Counted from the stretch's first letter, positions 11,341-23,127 are shown. The stretch is DNA of 64,000 nucleotides from Jacaranda mimosifolia (GCA_018894105.1 CM032126.1:13233001-13297000), one strand, 5' to 3'. The notes: generated by a model not told the origin, from the sequence alone. Program-made: numbers and translations.

Positions 11341-11348
11341 GTTTTACC

Positions 11349-13002
11349 TCACTCTTCATGTAGACTCACGACTCGTGCGACATCTACACTACTAGATGTT
11401 TAAGTCAGACCCACCAATCAATTTTTTATTTGAAACCGCACTGTCATTCCACAACTCGTGAGATAATGCATAGAAAGCGCCAAATCAAAGTGCATCATAT
11501 GCTAAGTAAGTGAGCATAGATTTCCTCCATAAACATGACCCACGACTCGTGAGACATCATGAAAATGTGGTAGTATCTCATGTCACATACTATTGGTAGA
11601 AGGCATGGGATTAATCAAAACTCTTTCTAGTTTGTATCCACATTGACTTAATATTTTGAAAGCACTTAGACTTCTCTAAGTGGAGGGATTTTCTTACTTT
11701 GAAAGATCTTATTAATTTTATCTTCTCTTATCTAGGTTTTCTGTATCCTAATCATACATCTCATACATCAATAGGATAAAGAAAGCATAAATAAGTAAAT
11801 GAGTCTAGCATGCTCTTAGGGTGGGATGACCATGAGCCTTAACCAAGTAGTGCACTCAGAGCCATAGATGCACTACTTAGTTGATTTTAGGTGAGTTGAT
11901 TAAATCTAACTATTACATAAATATATCACATACATTCATGGGTCTTTATGCCTCCTTGATTCCCTTGGCCCTCTTTATCTCCTTGCAACATTTACAAGAG
12001 AAAATTAATCATCACTCCTAATGATTCTACTCTCATAATATTTACAAGATAGAAAATTAAGAGGCATGCAAGCCCCTATTTAATACAACCCTTTTTAACA
12101 ACTTAAAACAAATAAAATCATATTAAAGGTTTATGATCATCCCCATACATTCATCATCCATTCAACAATTAAATGAACAATAAATAAGAATTGACATTCA
12201 ATTCAACAAATTAAATGCTTTTCTCATAAACAATTAATTAATTAACAAAAATAAGCATAACTCCTTATGCATCTCATTTTTGCACTAAATTGAAAATTAC
12301 CTTGAACAAGACTTTAAAAGCATGCAAAAATGTCAAATATAATTTTGAGAACTTGCACAATATTTGTGCATCTAATTAGCATGAATTAAAATTAATTTTG
12401 AGCACAAATCAACACAAAAATGTGCCTCAAAACTCCCCAAAACACCCTTGGCTCGCTGCTGCCTGGCTAGCGCCTAGAAGCTTGGGCGGCAGCATGCCTA
12501 GTTGCAATTTGGTCCAAATAAAGGCCAATTTTGGCCTACTTTTATGTACCAAAAAATTATAGACACTTCCATAACATTAATTCACACATATTAGATGAAT
12601 TTTCAGACTTAAAACATCTTTCAAAAATGGTAATTTAAGTACTCAAACATGCTTCAAAATTCAAGTGCAAGTAAGAATCAATATTCTTCAAAAATCTCCA
12701 TTTAACTATCAAATGGGATCCAAAAATGACCAAAATACCTTAAGACCAAATTAAATATGCTATATCAACATATAACATTATCCAATGCTAAATCAATATT
12801 TAACATAATCATCTATGAATCAAAATCATACCAACACATAAATCAACACTTAAATCACATATTAGCATATCTCAATTCATCAACAAAAGAGCCACATACA
12901 AAATCAACCAAACACTCAAATTCATCTATGAATCAAGTATTTGGTGATTAGGATCAATTCATCACATGAATCAATCCACCAAAATCCAAATTAAAGCATA
13001 AA
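11349..13002 (-). other. Copia leader between primer-binding site and gag
   Basis: No coding is visible on either strand. On the minus strand this is the 5' untranslated leader of the Copia element. It shows several copies of a CGACTCGTGAGACATC-like phrase around 10540-11550 and A/T-rich filler with AATTCAT/CAACAC words. It is unusually long, about 2.5 kb including the MITE. Confidence 0.6.
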
Positions 13003-13020
13003 CTTGGCTCAGATACTACT
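13003..13020 (-). other. Primer-binding site of the Copia element
   Basis: The minus strand reads AGTAGTATCTGAGCCAAG directly after the LTR end, close to the TGGTATCAGAGCCA complement of initiator-Met tRNA used by most plant Copia elements. This fixes the element's direction. Confidence 0.8.
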
Positions 13021-15021
13021 TGAAAGTGAAAGTAGGCTAAGGATCCATAATATAAAACCATAAAAAATCTAAATATAAATTAGCTACTCCACTCCAAGGA
13101 TCTAATCATGCATTTAATTAGGATTTAGATCCATAAAATTTACCTTGAATGCTAAATCAAAAGGTAGGAGGAAAAAGACTCCAATGAACTCTTTAAAGGA
13201 ACAATCGCACACAGTAGAAAGTCGCCAATGGTTGACTGTGTTCCACAACTCCAAAATTGCTCAGAATTTACAGAGAGTACTCAACACACAAGGAAGATGC
13301 TATAAAAAATTTGTACAACTCAGAACTTCCAAAATCCTTCAAATCTGCCACGAAATTTACTAGACAACAACGGTTCACCTAGGAGCACCAAGTCTCCCAA
13401 GTGTTGGACCTCTAATGTATTATTCCACACATCTAAGGAAAGTCCTAATTCAGCCTCAAATCTACTATAACACTTGAGGATAAAGGTGAGGGAGTGGATT
13501 TTGGAGAGGAATTGGAGAGGGAAAGTGTTTGGAGAGTGTGAACCTTCAACATATGAAATGTCACACTTTTTGGAAGGAAAAAGGGAATCTAGTGAATCAC
13601 CATCTAATGGCCGGCCATCTTGGCTTTATATAGAGAGGATGGTTTGATGCAAGTTGGCATCACACCTTCCATGCTTGTTGGCGACTTGCTAACTTGCATG
13701 TGAATTTGAATTTCACATGCATTTGCATTTAATTAGCATCTATATTTCATCTTTTGAAATGTAATGCAAATTAACTCTATATTAATTTCAAATAAACTCT
13801 TTATTTGAATTTTCCTCCAAAATTCAAATATTTGTTTTAATTTAATTAACTTTTTTATTTAATTAATTGATTTGACTTAACTCCTTAAGTCAATTAACTT
13901 AACTCTTTAAGTTAATCGGTGTCAACTTAACTCTTTAAGTTAGCATGACTATTTAATTGTCAAATGACACCAATTAAATTAACTCCTTAATTTAATTTGG
14001 CCTAATTTAACTTCTTAAATTATTTTGATTAATTTAACAATTAAATTAATCAAGCCAAGATGACAAAAAATTTAGTCATTCGAATTCTCTCCAAAAATGC
14101 CTAGAAATTTTTTTCTAACTCTTTAGAAAATTCTCGACAAACCATTCTAGCTCTACATTTGCCATGCAAATACGATCCTTTCATCTCTTATCTCCTAAAA
14201 GAGACTTAGGACAAGATATTTGTTGGCTCCCCAATAGCCTCGATAAATATGTTTCTAATTCCAATGTTTTATTCCTCTTTATGACCTCATCTTTGGAAAA
14301 TTTCTTTTCCAAATTGCCATACTACCTTGTGCAAGGATTTCTAGGAATCGATCATAATAGAATACATAGGAGATGCACTCATCCTTCACAATGACGAGGA
14401 GATAGATCCCATCTTGAATTTCACAAATCTCCATGTCTAAGTAGCTCATACCCAATCTCAACTCGGATGACCCACTACGTGGTCGGTGAAGAGTCAAAGT
14501 ATGAGGACCTAAATACAAGGTTATCATAGATCCTTAGGTCAAAGAATTAATAATTTTCACTAGAGTAAGCTGAAGAACCTATCACTACCGACTTGCCACT
14601 TCGGCTATCTAGTGGATTCTCTAGGCGGGTCTTAAGTGAACTTGCTCTCTAACAAGCATCCACTAACATGCACCCATGTCTAACATGGATTACTCATGAA
14701 ATGGAGCAATATCTAGCTCATTGGGTTTATGCATCGTTAGTGCAAGTCTATCCAAATCTTAAATGCCCCATCTCTTAAGATTCTATGACTTGGAATATTT
14801 AAAATCATGACCATAGAGATTTATTTCATGATCAATACCCAGTGTGCAACCAAGTCCCGTAGTCATAGTGTGATTTAGGGGCTTCAACTAAATGTCAGTG
14901 AAGTAAAATAAGCATAAGATGAAGATGACCATTTTATAATGAATATCATTCAATCAAGATTGTATCACGAGTGAAATAGTTTACATGTCAATCTAATTGG
15001 CTGTGGAGCACTATTCTAACA
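13021..15021 (-). repeat. Copia 5' LTR (right copy), 2001 bp
   Basis: Starts TGAAAGTGAAAGTAGG and ends CACTATTCTAACA. It lacks about 165 bp present in the other copy, the join lying near 14132. Substitutions from the left copy are visible throughout, so the insertion is not recent. On the minus strand this copy would hold the promoter. Confidence 0.92.
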
Positions 15022-16868
15022 CTACCATATGCAACTTGCTAAACATCCAGCTGTATAAGGATAAGAGCAAGTATTTAGGCCTCCCCTGTTGATTGGTAGA
15101 AAGAAGAAGATATTTTGTTTTGTTAGGAGAAGGTTTGGTAGAAGATGTAGGGATGGAACAAAAAGGTTCCTTTCTAGAGGAGGAAAGGAGGTGATGATTA
15201 AGACCGTTGCTCAGTCGATCCCAAATTATATAATGAGTGTTTTTTGCTCCCAAACGATCTTCATGACGATATTGAGAGATTGATGAATTCATATAACTAG
15301 GGATCAAGCCGAAGCAATTCTGGTGGCATTCGATGGATGAAAGGGGACAGGCTTTCCACTATATCGAGAATAAAGGCAAAGGTTCAAGAAGCTTAGAGAA
15401 TTAAATTTATCCATGCTAGGGAAACAAGCACAGAGGCCGGTGACCTATCCTCAAGCTCAAGTTGCAAAACTATTTAAAGCCTACTGCTATGAAAGAAACT
15501 CTTTTTTTGAAGCTAAGTTGTCTAATAGTCCAAGCTTCATTTGGCACAGTATACTGGGAACTCAAGCTTTTATCAAAGAAGGGAGCATTCTAAAAGTGGG
15601 AAGTGGAGAGGATATGATAATAGGAAAGGACCCTTGGCTAAATGACCAGAAAAATCCTTATGTCACAACTATGTTGAGTCTGAAGGTACTTCACAGTAAG
15701 GTTAGTTCTCTTATCAACTCTGGAGATAGAGTGTGGAATGTTGACTTAATATATTCCACTTTCAATAAAAGAGATGCAAATAAAATCATAGCATCCCATT
15801 GAATGCTCGAAGGAATAAGAATTGCTAGATTTGGAGTTTGGAAAGCAAACGTATTTATACTGTTCGAAGTAGCTACAAAAGATTAGTTTCAAGTGGAGAA
15901 AATCAAACTAGTAACACACCCTCTTTAGTCTGGAAGTGGATTTGGAAATCCAAGGTTCTCCTGACAGTCCGAAATCTGGTGTGGAGGGCATGTAACAATA
16001 GCTTACCAACCAAAAATAGACTTTTGATGAAGAAAGTAGAAGTTAGCCCACTTTGTCCGATCTATCAAGTTCACTCAGAGACGATATCTCACATTCTGAT
16101 TTACTACCCTGTGGCAGTAACTTGCTGGAGCTATGTGCCTGTTGGAGTTCCACCGATCAAATAGGCAACATCTTGGATTGGTTGCAGAGTGTACAGGCAC
16201 ATATTTCTGGTGAAGAAGGAAATAGAATCTGAATGACTATTTGGAATAATAGGAACCTATATGGAATACGAAAGCCGGGATGGCTCACATAATTGTCTAG
16301 TGCAGATTCTGTATTGCAGCAGTAGAACCTTGCTCAACAAAGGAAAATCGTCTCAATGCAAAATCAGGATGATCTAGTGCTGAACAGATGGCTCCGTCCT
16401 CCTTGTGGGTGGTTAAAGTGCAATGTGGATGCAACGATATTTACCCAGAACTCTACATTTGGAGCAAGCAATTCAGAATTGCAAGAGCTGTTCCTTTCAC
16501 TGGTGAGGTATCCCCAATCTAGGCAGAAGCCTTGAGTTTCCGTGAGGCTGAGTTGTGTTAAAAATTCATATTCTCAGCCGATCCTATTCGAATTAGATTC
16601 TCAATTGGTGGTCCAAGCAATGCTAAAGAATTTTGTTGATGTCTCTTATTTTGGGTCAATTATTGAAGAATGTAAATCTCTTATGTTCAAGGTAAATGGT
16701 AGTGTTAACCTCATTAGGCACTCAGTGAACAGTCTTACTTATTATATTGCAAGAGCAGCTGATTTTTTGTTTGGGCCGATTTTGTGGGAGGAGAGAATCA
16801 AGCTCCTGCATTCCTTTTGCATGTCCTCTCTGATGATTTGCAACAAAATTTCCCCCTGTTAGCGTGTT
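15022..16868 (+). pseudogene. LINE reverse transcriptase end, zf-RVT and RNase H
   Basis: This continues the gene cut at 4452. KSKYLGLPLLIGRKKKIF lies at about 15072-15125, then GGKEVMIKTVAQSIPNYIMS at about 15180-15238, the standard C-terminal RT blocks. GNKHRGR-like and EGSILKVGSGEDMIIGKDPWL (about 15576-15640) are the linker motif. The zf-RVT part is WKSKVLLTVRNLVWRACNNSL (15940-16005) and LCPIYQVHSETISHIL (about 16050-16100), where one zinc Cys is lost. RNase H pieces are LKCNVDATIF (about 16417) and FELDSQLVVQAML...CKSLM (16569-16690). Multiple stops occur. Confidence 0.85.
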
Positions 16869-16869
16869 T

Positions 16870-16879
16870 AAAAAAAAAA
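16870..16879 (+). other. LINE 3' poly(A)
   Basis: A ten-base A-run follows shortly after the RNase H reading ends, where a LINE tail is expected. Confidence 0.6.
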
Positions 16880-16880
16880 T

Positions 16881-17523
16881 TATATAATTTTATTACTTTT
16901 GTTATTTTCTACAATATGTTATATATATATTACATCTGCTCGTTGATAAAAATTAATAGGTACATTTGGAATGATTAAAAAACTCTAATCAATAATACTA
17001 ATAGTTAGATTTGTTTGCTTGATATACAATTTTATTCGTCATTAATAAAATTTCAATTACTTCATTTTGTTTTTCTATACTCCAGAAATAGCCAAATTTA
17101 ATATGTAAATGTATTAATTTAAAAAAATGTAACTCTTTTTAACATAGCATAACAATATAACATGAATCTTACGCTAGTAATATCGTAAAATCTCCCGAAA
17201 CAACATATTGCAAGTAGATAAGAAGCAGAGGACTTCAAATGTGAAACACAAATCATACTCGAGAAAATATATAAATAAATAAATAACCTGCAAACAAGAT
17301 CCTCTCTTTGTTTTCTGTATGTACAATTTCAGTCCTCAGTCGATATCAACCAGCTATATCTATTATAGTTTTTTTTTTTTTTTGACAAAATCAAATCTCA
17401 CCAAAGAATAGAAAATGCACAAAAATGTTGCAAGCTTGGGGAGAAAAAGTCATCTTCTAAGCTCAAACCAAGGCTCCCCAAGCCAATGGTTTTCACTGCA
17501 GAAAGTGGATTTTGCAAAAACAC
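16881..17523. other. Intergenic DNA and 3' side of the DUF1005 gene
   Basis: AT-rich with no coding. A T-run at about 17369-17383 lies some 140 bp beyond the DUF1005 stop codon. The 3' UTR of that gene must lie in this stretch, but its end cannot be fixed. Confidence 0.4.
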
Positions 17524-20034
17524 TCAGGGGAATGATTCTTGTTCATCATGGTTAAACTCCTTCCTCAGTTTATGCGAGAACAGCCGGCAAGCATCCATGC
17601 TAAGGTCTATGGCAGCAGATAGCGCAACAAATAGGGCAGCATCGGCCATGCAGGTCACGTGCTGCACACCAACTTGAACAACCGGTTTGCTCGCTTTTCC
17701 TTCTCCTTCCACACTTGATCCCATCACAAATCCTCGACTTGGCATCAATAAACTTAATGCTGAATCTTTTCTTGAGTTGTCAATGCAAAAATTTCCACCC
17801 TTTCTGACGCTCATAGTTCCTTCAGCAATAGGAATTCCACTAGTAAGACCAGTGTCAGTTATGAGCTCAAACTTATAACCAAGGCCATCAACCGGCCCTC
17901 TCTCTCGCCAAGCCTCAAGACGTCCCCAGGGCTTCCAGCTACTAATGGAGACTCCATTAGGGCTGAGGATGAGCCAAGCACCAGGGTTTGAGCGAGAAAC
18001 ACGATCAGATCCTGGGGACGGGACGAATGGAGTGACCATAGATGCTGCAGCCACAGCAGAGCCAGATAGATCATAAACTATTATCATCCACCCTTTTCGT
18101 TCCCTTCCTACTCTGTCTCTATCCCCAGAAAATGTTCTCATCCACCTTCTATTGTTGGTGTTGAAATCTGAAGGAAGCGACCTGAATTTTCACACAAAAG
18201 AAAATTGGTTTAGCAATCATAAGCAGTCTTCGGACAAGAAAGAGTCATTAACAAGAAGCTTAAAGTTGCAACAAATCTTTGCACATGCCAAGGGAATCAA
18301 TGGTGGTTGCCATGACAGTTAATTAAGCAGAAGGCTTAATTTTTGTCTGTTTGACCAAATCATCAGATTCCAGCAGCATATTTAGGAGATACAGCTTCTG
18401 AGCCTTGATTTAAAAAAGTACTAAAAAGAATTTATTCTTTGTACCTACACATCATTATTTATAAACATGTTGGATGTTGCTAATTAATTAGTCCTTTTTT
18501 ACCATTTAATCTAATATATAGTAAGAGGCGTTGTTTTTTCTTTTCAATCATGGCTGATAAATCTTACTTAGAGAAACCAAAAATTACCAGTTCATGCCAT
18601 AACTTAGCATGTCATATTAACAATGTCAAAAGAAAATCACAAGAAGAAGTTAGGATTTTGATTGACCACATAACACAAATTAAGAGTTGAACTGAAGAAA
18701 ACAATGATCAAACCAGCTGCAAAGGGTACCCTGTTATGTAATTACTCAAAAAGTCATTTGGGATTCACATGTTCTGTCATCTGTGTGCCAATCAACGTAT
18801 GAAAAACATTAGCCCACAATTTACATGCAGATCAACTCAACATCATGCAAAACTTGCTTCTGAAGCCCAATTTCAATGTTTTATTTTTTAAATTGAAAGA
18901 AATTCTAACTGGAAAAGACTTTCTTCTTCATTTGGTGAACAGAGGTAGAAACTCAAAATTGGGAAAATATGAAAATCGGATCATATCATCTTAATCCCAA
19001 CAGGAGATAAAAAGAAAAGAAGGTATTAAATAATTCGCATTATGTCACGTCACAATGAAATACACAATCAACTAACATAAAATAATTCAGACCAAATAAT
19101 ATTTTTCCATCAACTTTATAATAAAAGTCACTAAGTAAAATTTAACCGTGAAATTCAGCATCAATTTCGGGCATAAAATGTAGGTCAAAAAGGTTGCATG
19201 CAATAGGGACAAGGCAACCAAATCAATAAGAAAATTTCATCCTTCTTAAAAAGAAAGAAAGAAAAATAAAATCCAATCAGAACCCAGGATTCCACAAAGT
19301 ATTGGATTAATGGACAGAGGTGGTGGGTCCTATAGTCCTACAGTGGAAGCAAAACCTACCACCCTGGCCCACTTCAGCACATTATGAAAATCATTAGCTA
19401 TATTGCGCGGCGTAAGTGCATGATAGACTCACCGCGACCTATTATTCCGGTCGGCGCTGAACTTACAGCTAAAAACCGGCTGCCTTATATTCCCTTGAAT
19501 CTGGAAAACAACAGGGCTGCATTCCGGCTCACCCCCGAACTGGAACACGAAGCGGGGATCCGGTTCAGAGCGGACAGTTAAATGCAGCCTCGCCGCTGGC
19601 CCGCCCCCGCCCCCGCCCCCGCCCCCGCCAAGCTTCATCCATCCGTTGTTGTAAACGCAGCCCCTCGACTGAGCATTACTCATATTAACACACACCAGAT
19701 CGGAGCCCAACAGCTTCCCGCTCGTGACCCCACAAGTCCGGCCCATGCGCCCCGTGAAGACCGAGATTTTGAGAGTGATGATAGGCTTGCACGAGAGACG
19801 GCGGAGGGCGTCGGGGTCGAGGTGGAATACGGCGGAGGAAGCGGAGGACTCCGCTGGCTCTCCGGCGTTGCAAAGTGGGAGAAGGGCTGTTTGTGAAGGG
19901 AAGTTCTTGATTTTGAGCTTGGCGTAGCAGGGGGTGGTGGAAGGATGGACTCCTGAACCGGCAGGCCTGGTGGCGGACGGGAGTTTGAGGGCTAAGGATT
20001 CGACGATCAAACGAACAAATGGGCATGGATCCAT
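17524..20034 (-). CDS. DUF1005 family protein, two exons, 419 aa
   Basis: This is the only intact plant gene here. Exon 1 is 20034-19433 and exon 2 is 18181-17524, joined across a GT-AG intron; the total is 1260 bases, 419 codons plus TGA. The start MDPCPFVRLIVESLALKLP is the family's standard N-terminus. Other hallmarks are CYAKLKIKNFPSQTA, TCGVTSGKLLG, RSEPDPRFVFQFGGEPECSP, FQIQGNIRQPVFSCKFS, RKGWMIIVYDLSGSAVAAAS, PSPGSDRVSRSNPGAW, KPWGRLEAWRERG and VGVQHVTCMADAALFVAL. The length is usual for the family. Its molecular function is not established; no membrane segment or signal peptide is seen. A ten-residue glycine run in exon 1 is unusual. The joined frame is open throughout. Confidence 0.95.
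18182..19432 (-). other. Intron of the DUF1005 gene, 1251 bp
   Basis: Minus-strand donor TCGCG|GTGAGT and acceptor AATTCAG|GTCGC. It splits an Arg codon (CG|G) in the segment SR|SLPS. It is AT-rich, with no nested coding seen. The position after the conserved FSADR region agrees with a linker that is variable in the family. Confidence 0.92.
19597..19628 (-). repeat. GGGGGC hexamer tract coding polyglycine
   Basis: The plus strand shows CCCCCG repeated about four to five times. On the coding (minus) strand the repeats read as a ten-glycine run in DUF1005 exon 1. The G-rich strand has enough G-runs to form a G-quadruplex and would be the RNA-like strand of the transcript. Confidence 0.85.
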
Positions 20035-21375
20035 TTTCTGATAAATGTCCTTTGGTGTGGGGTTTAAATTTTAATGGAGAAGAAGTTGATGGAGAAATAG
20101 AGGAGGAAAGAGGGAGATGAGTTCAGAAATATGAACTATTTCGGAAAATTCGATGACTGACAGTGTTTTCATGGACTGATCTGAATTAAGTGTCGGCCTA
20201 GAGAGCTGTTTCTTGTTTTTGTCTCTCCGCTATGCGAATTGTTTTTTTTCTTCCGTTAGTTTGGACTTTGCAAGGAAGGTTTATTGTGTCTTCTCTTCTC
20301 GTCAATACCTCGCCCGCGATATTATGGACAATATATCATACCTATTTCTTCAATTAAATAATGGTCATGCTAAAAGAAAAGCATTTCAAATTCATTAATG
20401 TATATTCGTTGAACTTTGGATAACTTTTAATTAGTATCAATTTTAAATTATATTGAGTTGTTTTCTCATTTATTTTAGTTAGATATTTGAGTTGTTTGAA
20501 TATATTTATTTTTACATGTATATCTTTCAGTAAATCTAGAATCATTAATATTATAAAGATCAATTAACCCTTTACTTTATGTAACAGGTGATTAGGTCCT
20601 AAATAGTATACTAAGGTGGAAATCGTCTTCCTAATTCTTTATAAGTAGCTCACATTGTATTTATTTGATACATTTTGCAGTCAGAGCAAGAAGATCATTC
20701 TTAGTTTTCTCTCCTAAATCTGTATTGAAGTATTCATGAAAGCTGGTAGAAGTTCACGAGTCGAACATAAAAAATAAAGTGATACACTCATAATATGTCT
20801 TAAGGGCATACTGATAAAACTACAATAAAATAACTCAACATATTAAGATAGACTCTTGTGCAACCCCTAAATCATGACACTAAAAATGCTCTCATTAATG
20901 ATAGAAAAAGCAACGGAACATTTTTGAGATTCAAACATTTGTTATAAGAGCACCAAAAGAAATTCTCTAAGTAAGTGCATTATTAGATCGACGATCGACG
21001 ATCGACGACCCATAACTATCATTTTCATTTTATTGGTTTCGAAAAAAAATTGAAATCTAAATTCAAACCACATTAGAATAGTAAAGAGCATTCTAATTAC
21101 TTTTTATTTTTATTTTTCAAATTTATACCGACTCTATCCTATTGAAAATGAAAATTCTTTGCATTTATTATCCTACTTGAGAATATATATAACGTTATTT
21201 ATTCAAAATATGCATAATTACTAACTTGGTTTCTTCTGATATAGTTTGGTACATGTGGTGGATAGAAAGAGCTGTAACAAGTGAAAGAGGCGGAAAATTT
21301 TCTGGATAAACTCTAATTCTTGGACTCGTCTGATTATAAGATAAAATGTGATATTATTAAATTTATGGTCTAATT
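20035..21375. other. Upstream region of DUF1005 and intergenic DNA
   Basis: The first 100-150 bp on the minus strand are pyrimidine-rich (TCTCCATCAACTTCTTCTCC, CTCCCTCTTTCCTCC), as plant 5' UTRs often are. I cannot place a TATA box confidently. From 20400 on it is plain AT-rich DNA, with a short tandem of GATCGAC at about 20987-21008. No gene is seen. Confidence 0.4.
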
Positions 21376-22019
21376 TAGGGGTGTAAGATGAGTTGAGTCG
21401 ATTCATGAGCCTCATGAGCGGGCTCGATTATAACTCGACTCAAGCTCGAATTTTTCGATCTCGAGCTCGAGCTTTAACATGAGCCGAGCTTGAGCTCTTC
21501 TCTAGTTGTTCGAAAGCTCATGAGCCGGCTCATGAGCTTTTTCTTATTTTTAAATATTTTTTATATATTAATTAAATAATTAATATATTAATAATTTACT
21601 TTCTTTTTCTAATTTTAAATATTTATTATATATTAATTAATATGTATTAATAATTTACTTTTTCTTTCTAATTTTAAATATTTATATATATGATTAAATA
21701 ATTATAATATATTAATAATTTAATATTTTATCAATAATTATATTATATTATAATTTTAAATCATTATAGTAATTATTATAATTTAATATATATTTAATTT
21801 ATAATAATAATAATTTTAATTATTTTATTAATTATTATTAAATAATTATGATATATTAATAATTTAATATTTTTATTTAATTTAAAATTTTCTGATGAGC
21901 CGGCTCGATTTCAGTATTTTGAACTTGAGCTCGAACTCGAGCCCTTAAGAGCGAGCTCATCGCTCGAGCTCGAGCCTGCAATTTTTGTCAAGCTCGAGCT
22001 CGACTCATTTATACCCCTA
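21376..22019. mobile_element. hAT-type MITE, 644 bp, TSD GTCTAATT
   Basis: It starts TAGGGGTGTAAGATGAGT and ends with the inverted ACTCATTTATACCCCTA, flanked by perfect 8-bp duplications GTCTAATT (21368-21375 and 22020-22027). Each end holds a block of repeated GAGCTCGAGC/CATGAGCCGGCTC words, many palindromic, and the middle is a nearly pure A/T stretch (about 21540-21890). It has no coding. Its design parallels the MITE at 10628-11340, with a different repeated word. Confidence 0.93.
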
Positions 22020-22027
22020 GTCTAATT

Positions 22028-22861
22028 ATTTTCTTTCCTTTTTGCTTTATACCTTTTGTCATCTCGCGATAAGTTGACGGGAAACTGTCGAGTGAAACAG
22101 GGTCCACCTTAGGTCCCCAACTCCCAAAACAGCTGGACTGGGACTGTCACCACGTTATCAATGCATGTAAAATTTCCAGCTGGATTTTTGATTTTTAATT
22201 TAAAACTAAGTTATCCTCTTAATTATCTGTTTTTTTCGTATTTTCTCACGGATATTTATTAAACGTAGAGACTCTACACCGTCCAGTATCATCGGATTAA
22301 CCACGATGGACGGCTGTTATATGATTGCGACATTAAATTTGTATCTAGGTATATGTTACTCTTTTTTGACCAAAAAACATAACTAAATGGTTTAAATAAT
22401 TTTCTGTAGTTAGGTGGTGCTTTAGATCAATTTTGCTTGCGCATTATACAAAGAAATTTCTTATTTATGTGTCTAAAAAATCTATATAACTATTTTTCGA
22501 ACTTGAAATGCGCACTACATTGTCTATGTGCAGTACAACAAAATTAAATAATTACAAATAAATACATAAAGCTATATTTAAAATAGTCACTAGACATTAA
22601 TGATAGTTTTAAGTGGGTAATATAATATTTATTGTCCTTATAAGGTGTTATTACATTTTTGAGGTCTATGTACTAAAATTAATACTACAAAAATAGGTTT
22701 GGATTGGCCGATTCGTTCAGAACTGGTGGCCTCTCCTAGCTAGTTCTCGATTAAAAATTAATTTTGTCAAAGTCGGGGTCAATTAGCGTTGATTGGTCAA
22801 AATTGGGGTTAAATTGGTAAAATCGATTCTTTATAAAGAAATAGTTTTTTTAATGGAATTC
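22028..22861. other. Intergenic DNA
   Basis: AT-rich apart from a slightly GC-richer island at 22070-22160. No coding, RNA gene or element end recognised. Confidence 0.4.
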
Positions 22862-22914
22862 GTACAATCCACTTGAGAGTTGAGACTAGGGCACTTCACA
22901 TTTGGTGTAATGAA

Positions 22915-23127
22915 TTAATTAGTAAGCATTTCATTGATTTTGGTATTTATTATATAAGGGGTGAAGTTTATTTTAGAAGCATTAGACTGACGAAAACTAG
23001 AACTAGGAGTTAGGGTAGAGGAAGAAGAAGATGTAGAGGGCCTGGGTAGTAAACTATACATGGCTTCGATACCAACTAGAAACTGGTATCTTAACAAGGT
23101 ATGACGTCCGCCGAGAAAAGGTCTCAA
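22915..23127 (-). pseudogene. EPRV leader / movement-protein start fragment
   Basis: A small minus-strand reading includes the short phrase FRQSNASKI, also present at the start of the movement-like region at 29125. Just upstream (plus 23058-23078, ATGGCTTCGATACCAAC) the minus strand reads GTTGGTATCGAAGCCAT, close to an initiator-Met tRNA primer-binding site, as pararetroviruses have. A neighbouring GATACCA...TGGTATC hairpin overlaps it. This may mark the viral non-coding region, displaced from the main copy. Confidence 0.55.

Larger units (their letters stand above)
4453..15021 (-). mobile_element. Copia LTR retrotransposon inserted in the LINE
   Basis: The two long direct repeats 4453-6590 and 13021-15021 both begin TGAAA and end AACA on the plus strand. 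On the element's own (minus) strand they run TGTT...TTTCA. The element reads on the minus strand: PBS next to the right LTR, then gag, zinc knuckle, protease, integrase, RT and RNase H, then a polypurine tract next to the left LTR. This gag-protease-integrase-RT order defines Copia. The flanks CTAGT (4448-4452) and CTACC (15022-15026) may be a decayed 5-bp target duplication (3 of 5). All coding parts are disrupted. Confidence 0.92.
1861..16880 (+). mobile_element. L1-type LINE retrotransposon, degenerate, split by a Copia element
   Basis: A plus-strand non-LTR retrotransposon in the usual plant order: ORF1-like DUF4283 region (1861-2420), endonuclease (2420-3000), reverse transcriptase (about 3540-4452, resuming at 15022), zf-RVT region and RNase H (to 16862), then a terminal A-run (16870-16879). 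The reading picks up on the far side of the 10.6-kb Copia insertion at the expected place, with the KYLGLPL motif at about 15078-15098. Every domain is broken by stops or shifts, so the element is dead. The 5' end and any target duplication could not be located. Confidence 0.85.

Noticed and set aside
13003..13020. tRNA gene fragment
   Set aside because: Only the short complement of a tRNA 3' end next to an LTR: a primer-binding site.
17486..17878. Two plus-strand ORFs near the 3' end of DUF1005
   Set aside because: Antisense shadows of exon 2.
19582..19896. Plus-strand ORF of 104 codons with Pro-Ala repeats
   Set aside because: Antisense to DUF1005 exon 1; openness comes from the GC-rich coding strand and the GGGGGC repeat.
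20321..20345. TATA-like sequence upstream of DUF1005
   Set aside because: TATATT words are common in this AT-rich DNA; distance and context do not single this one out.
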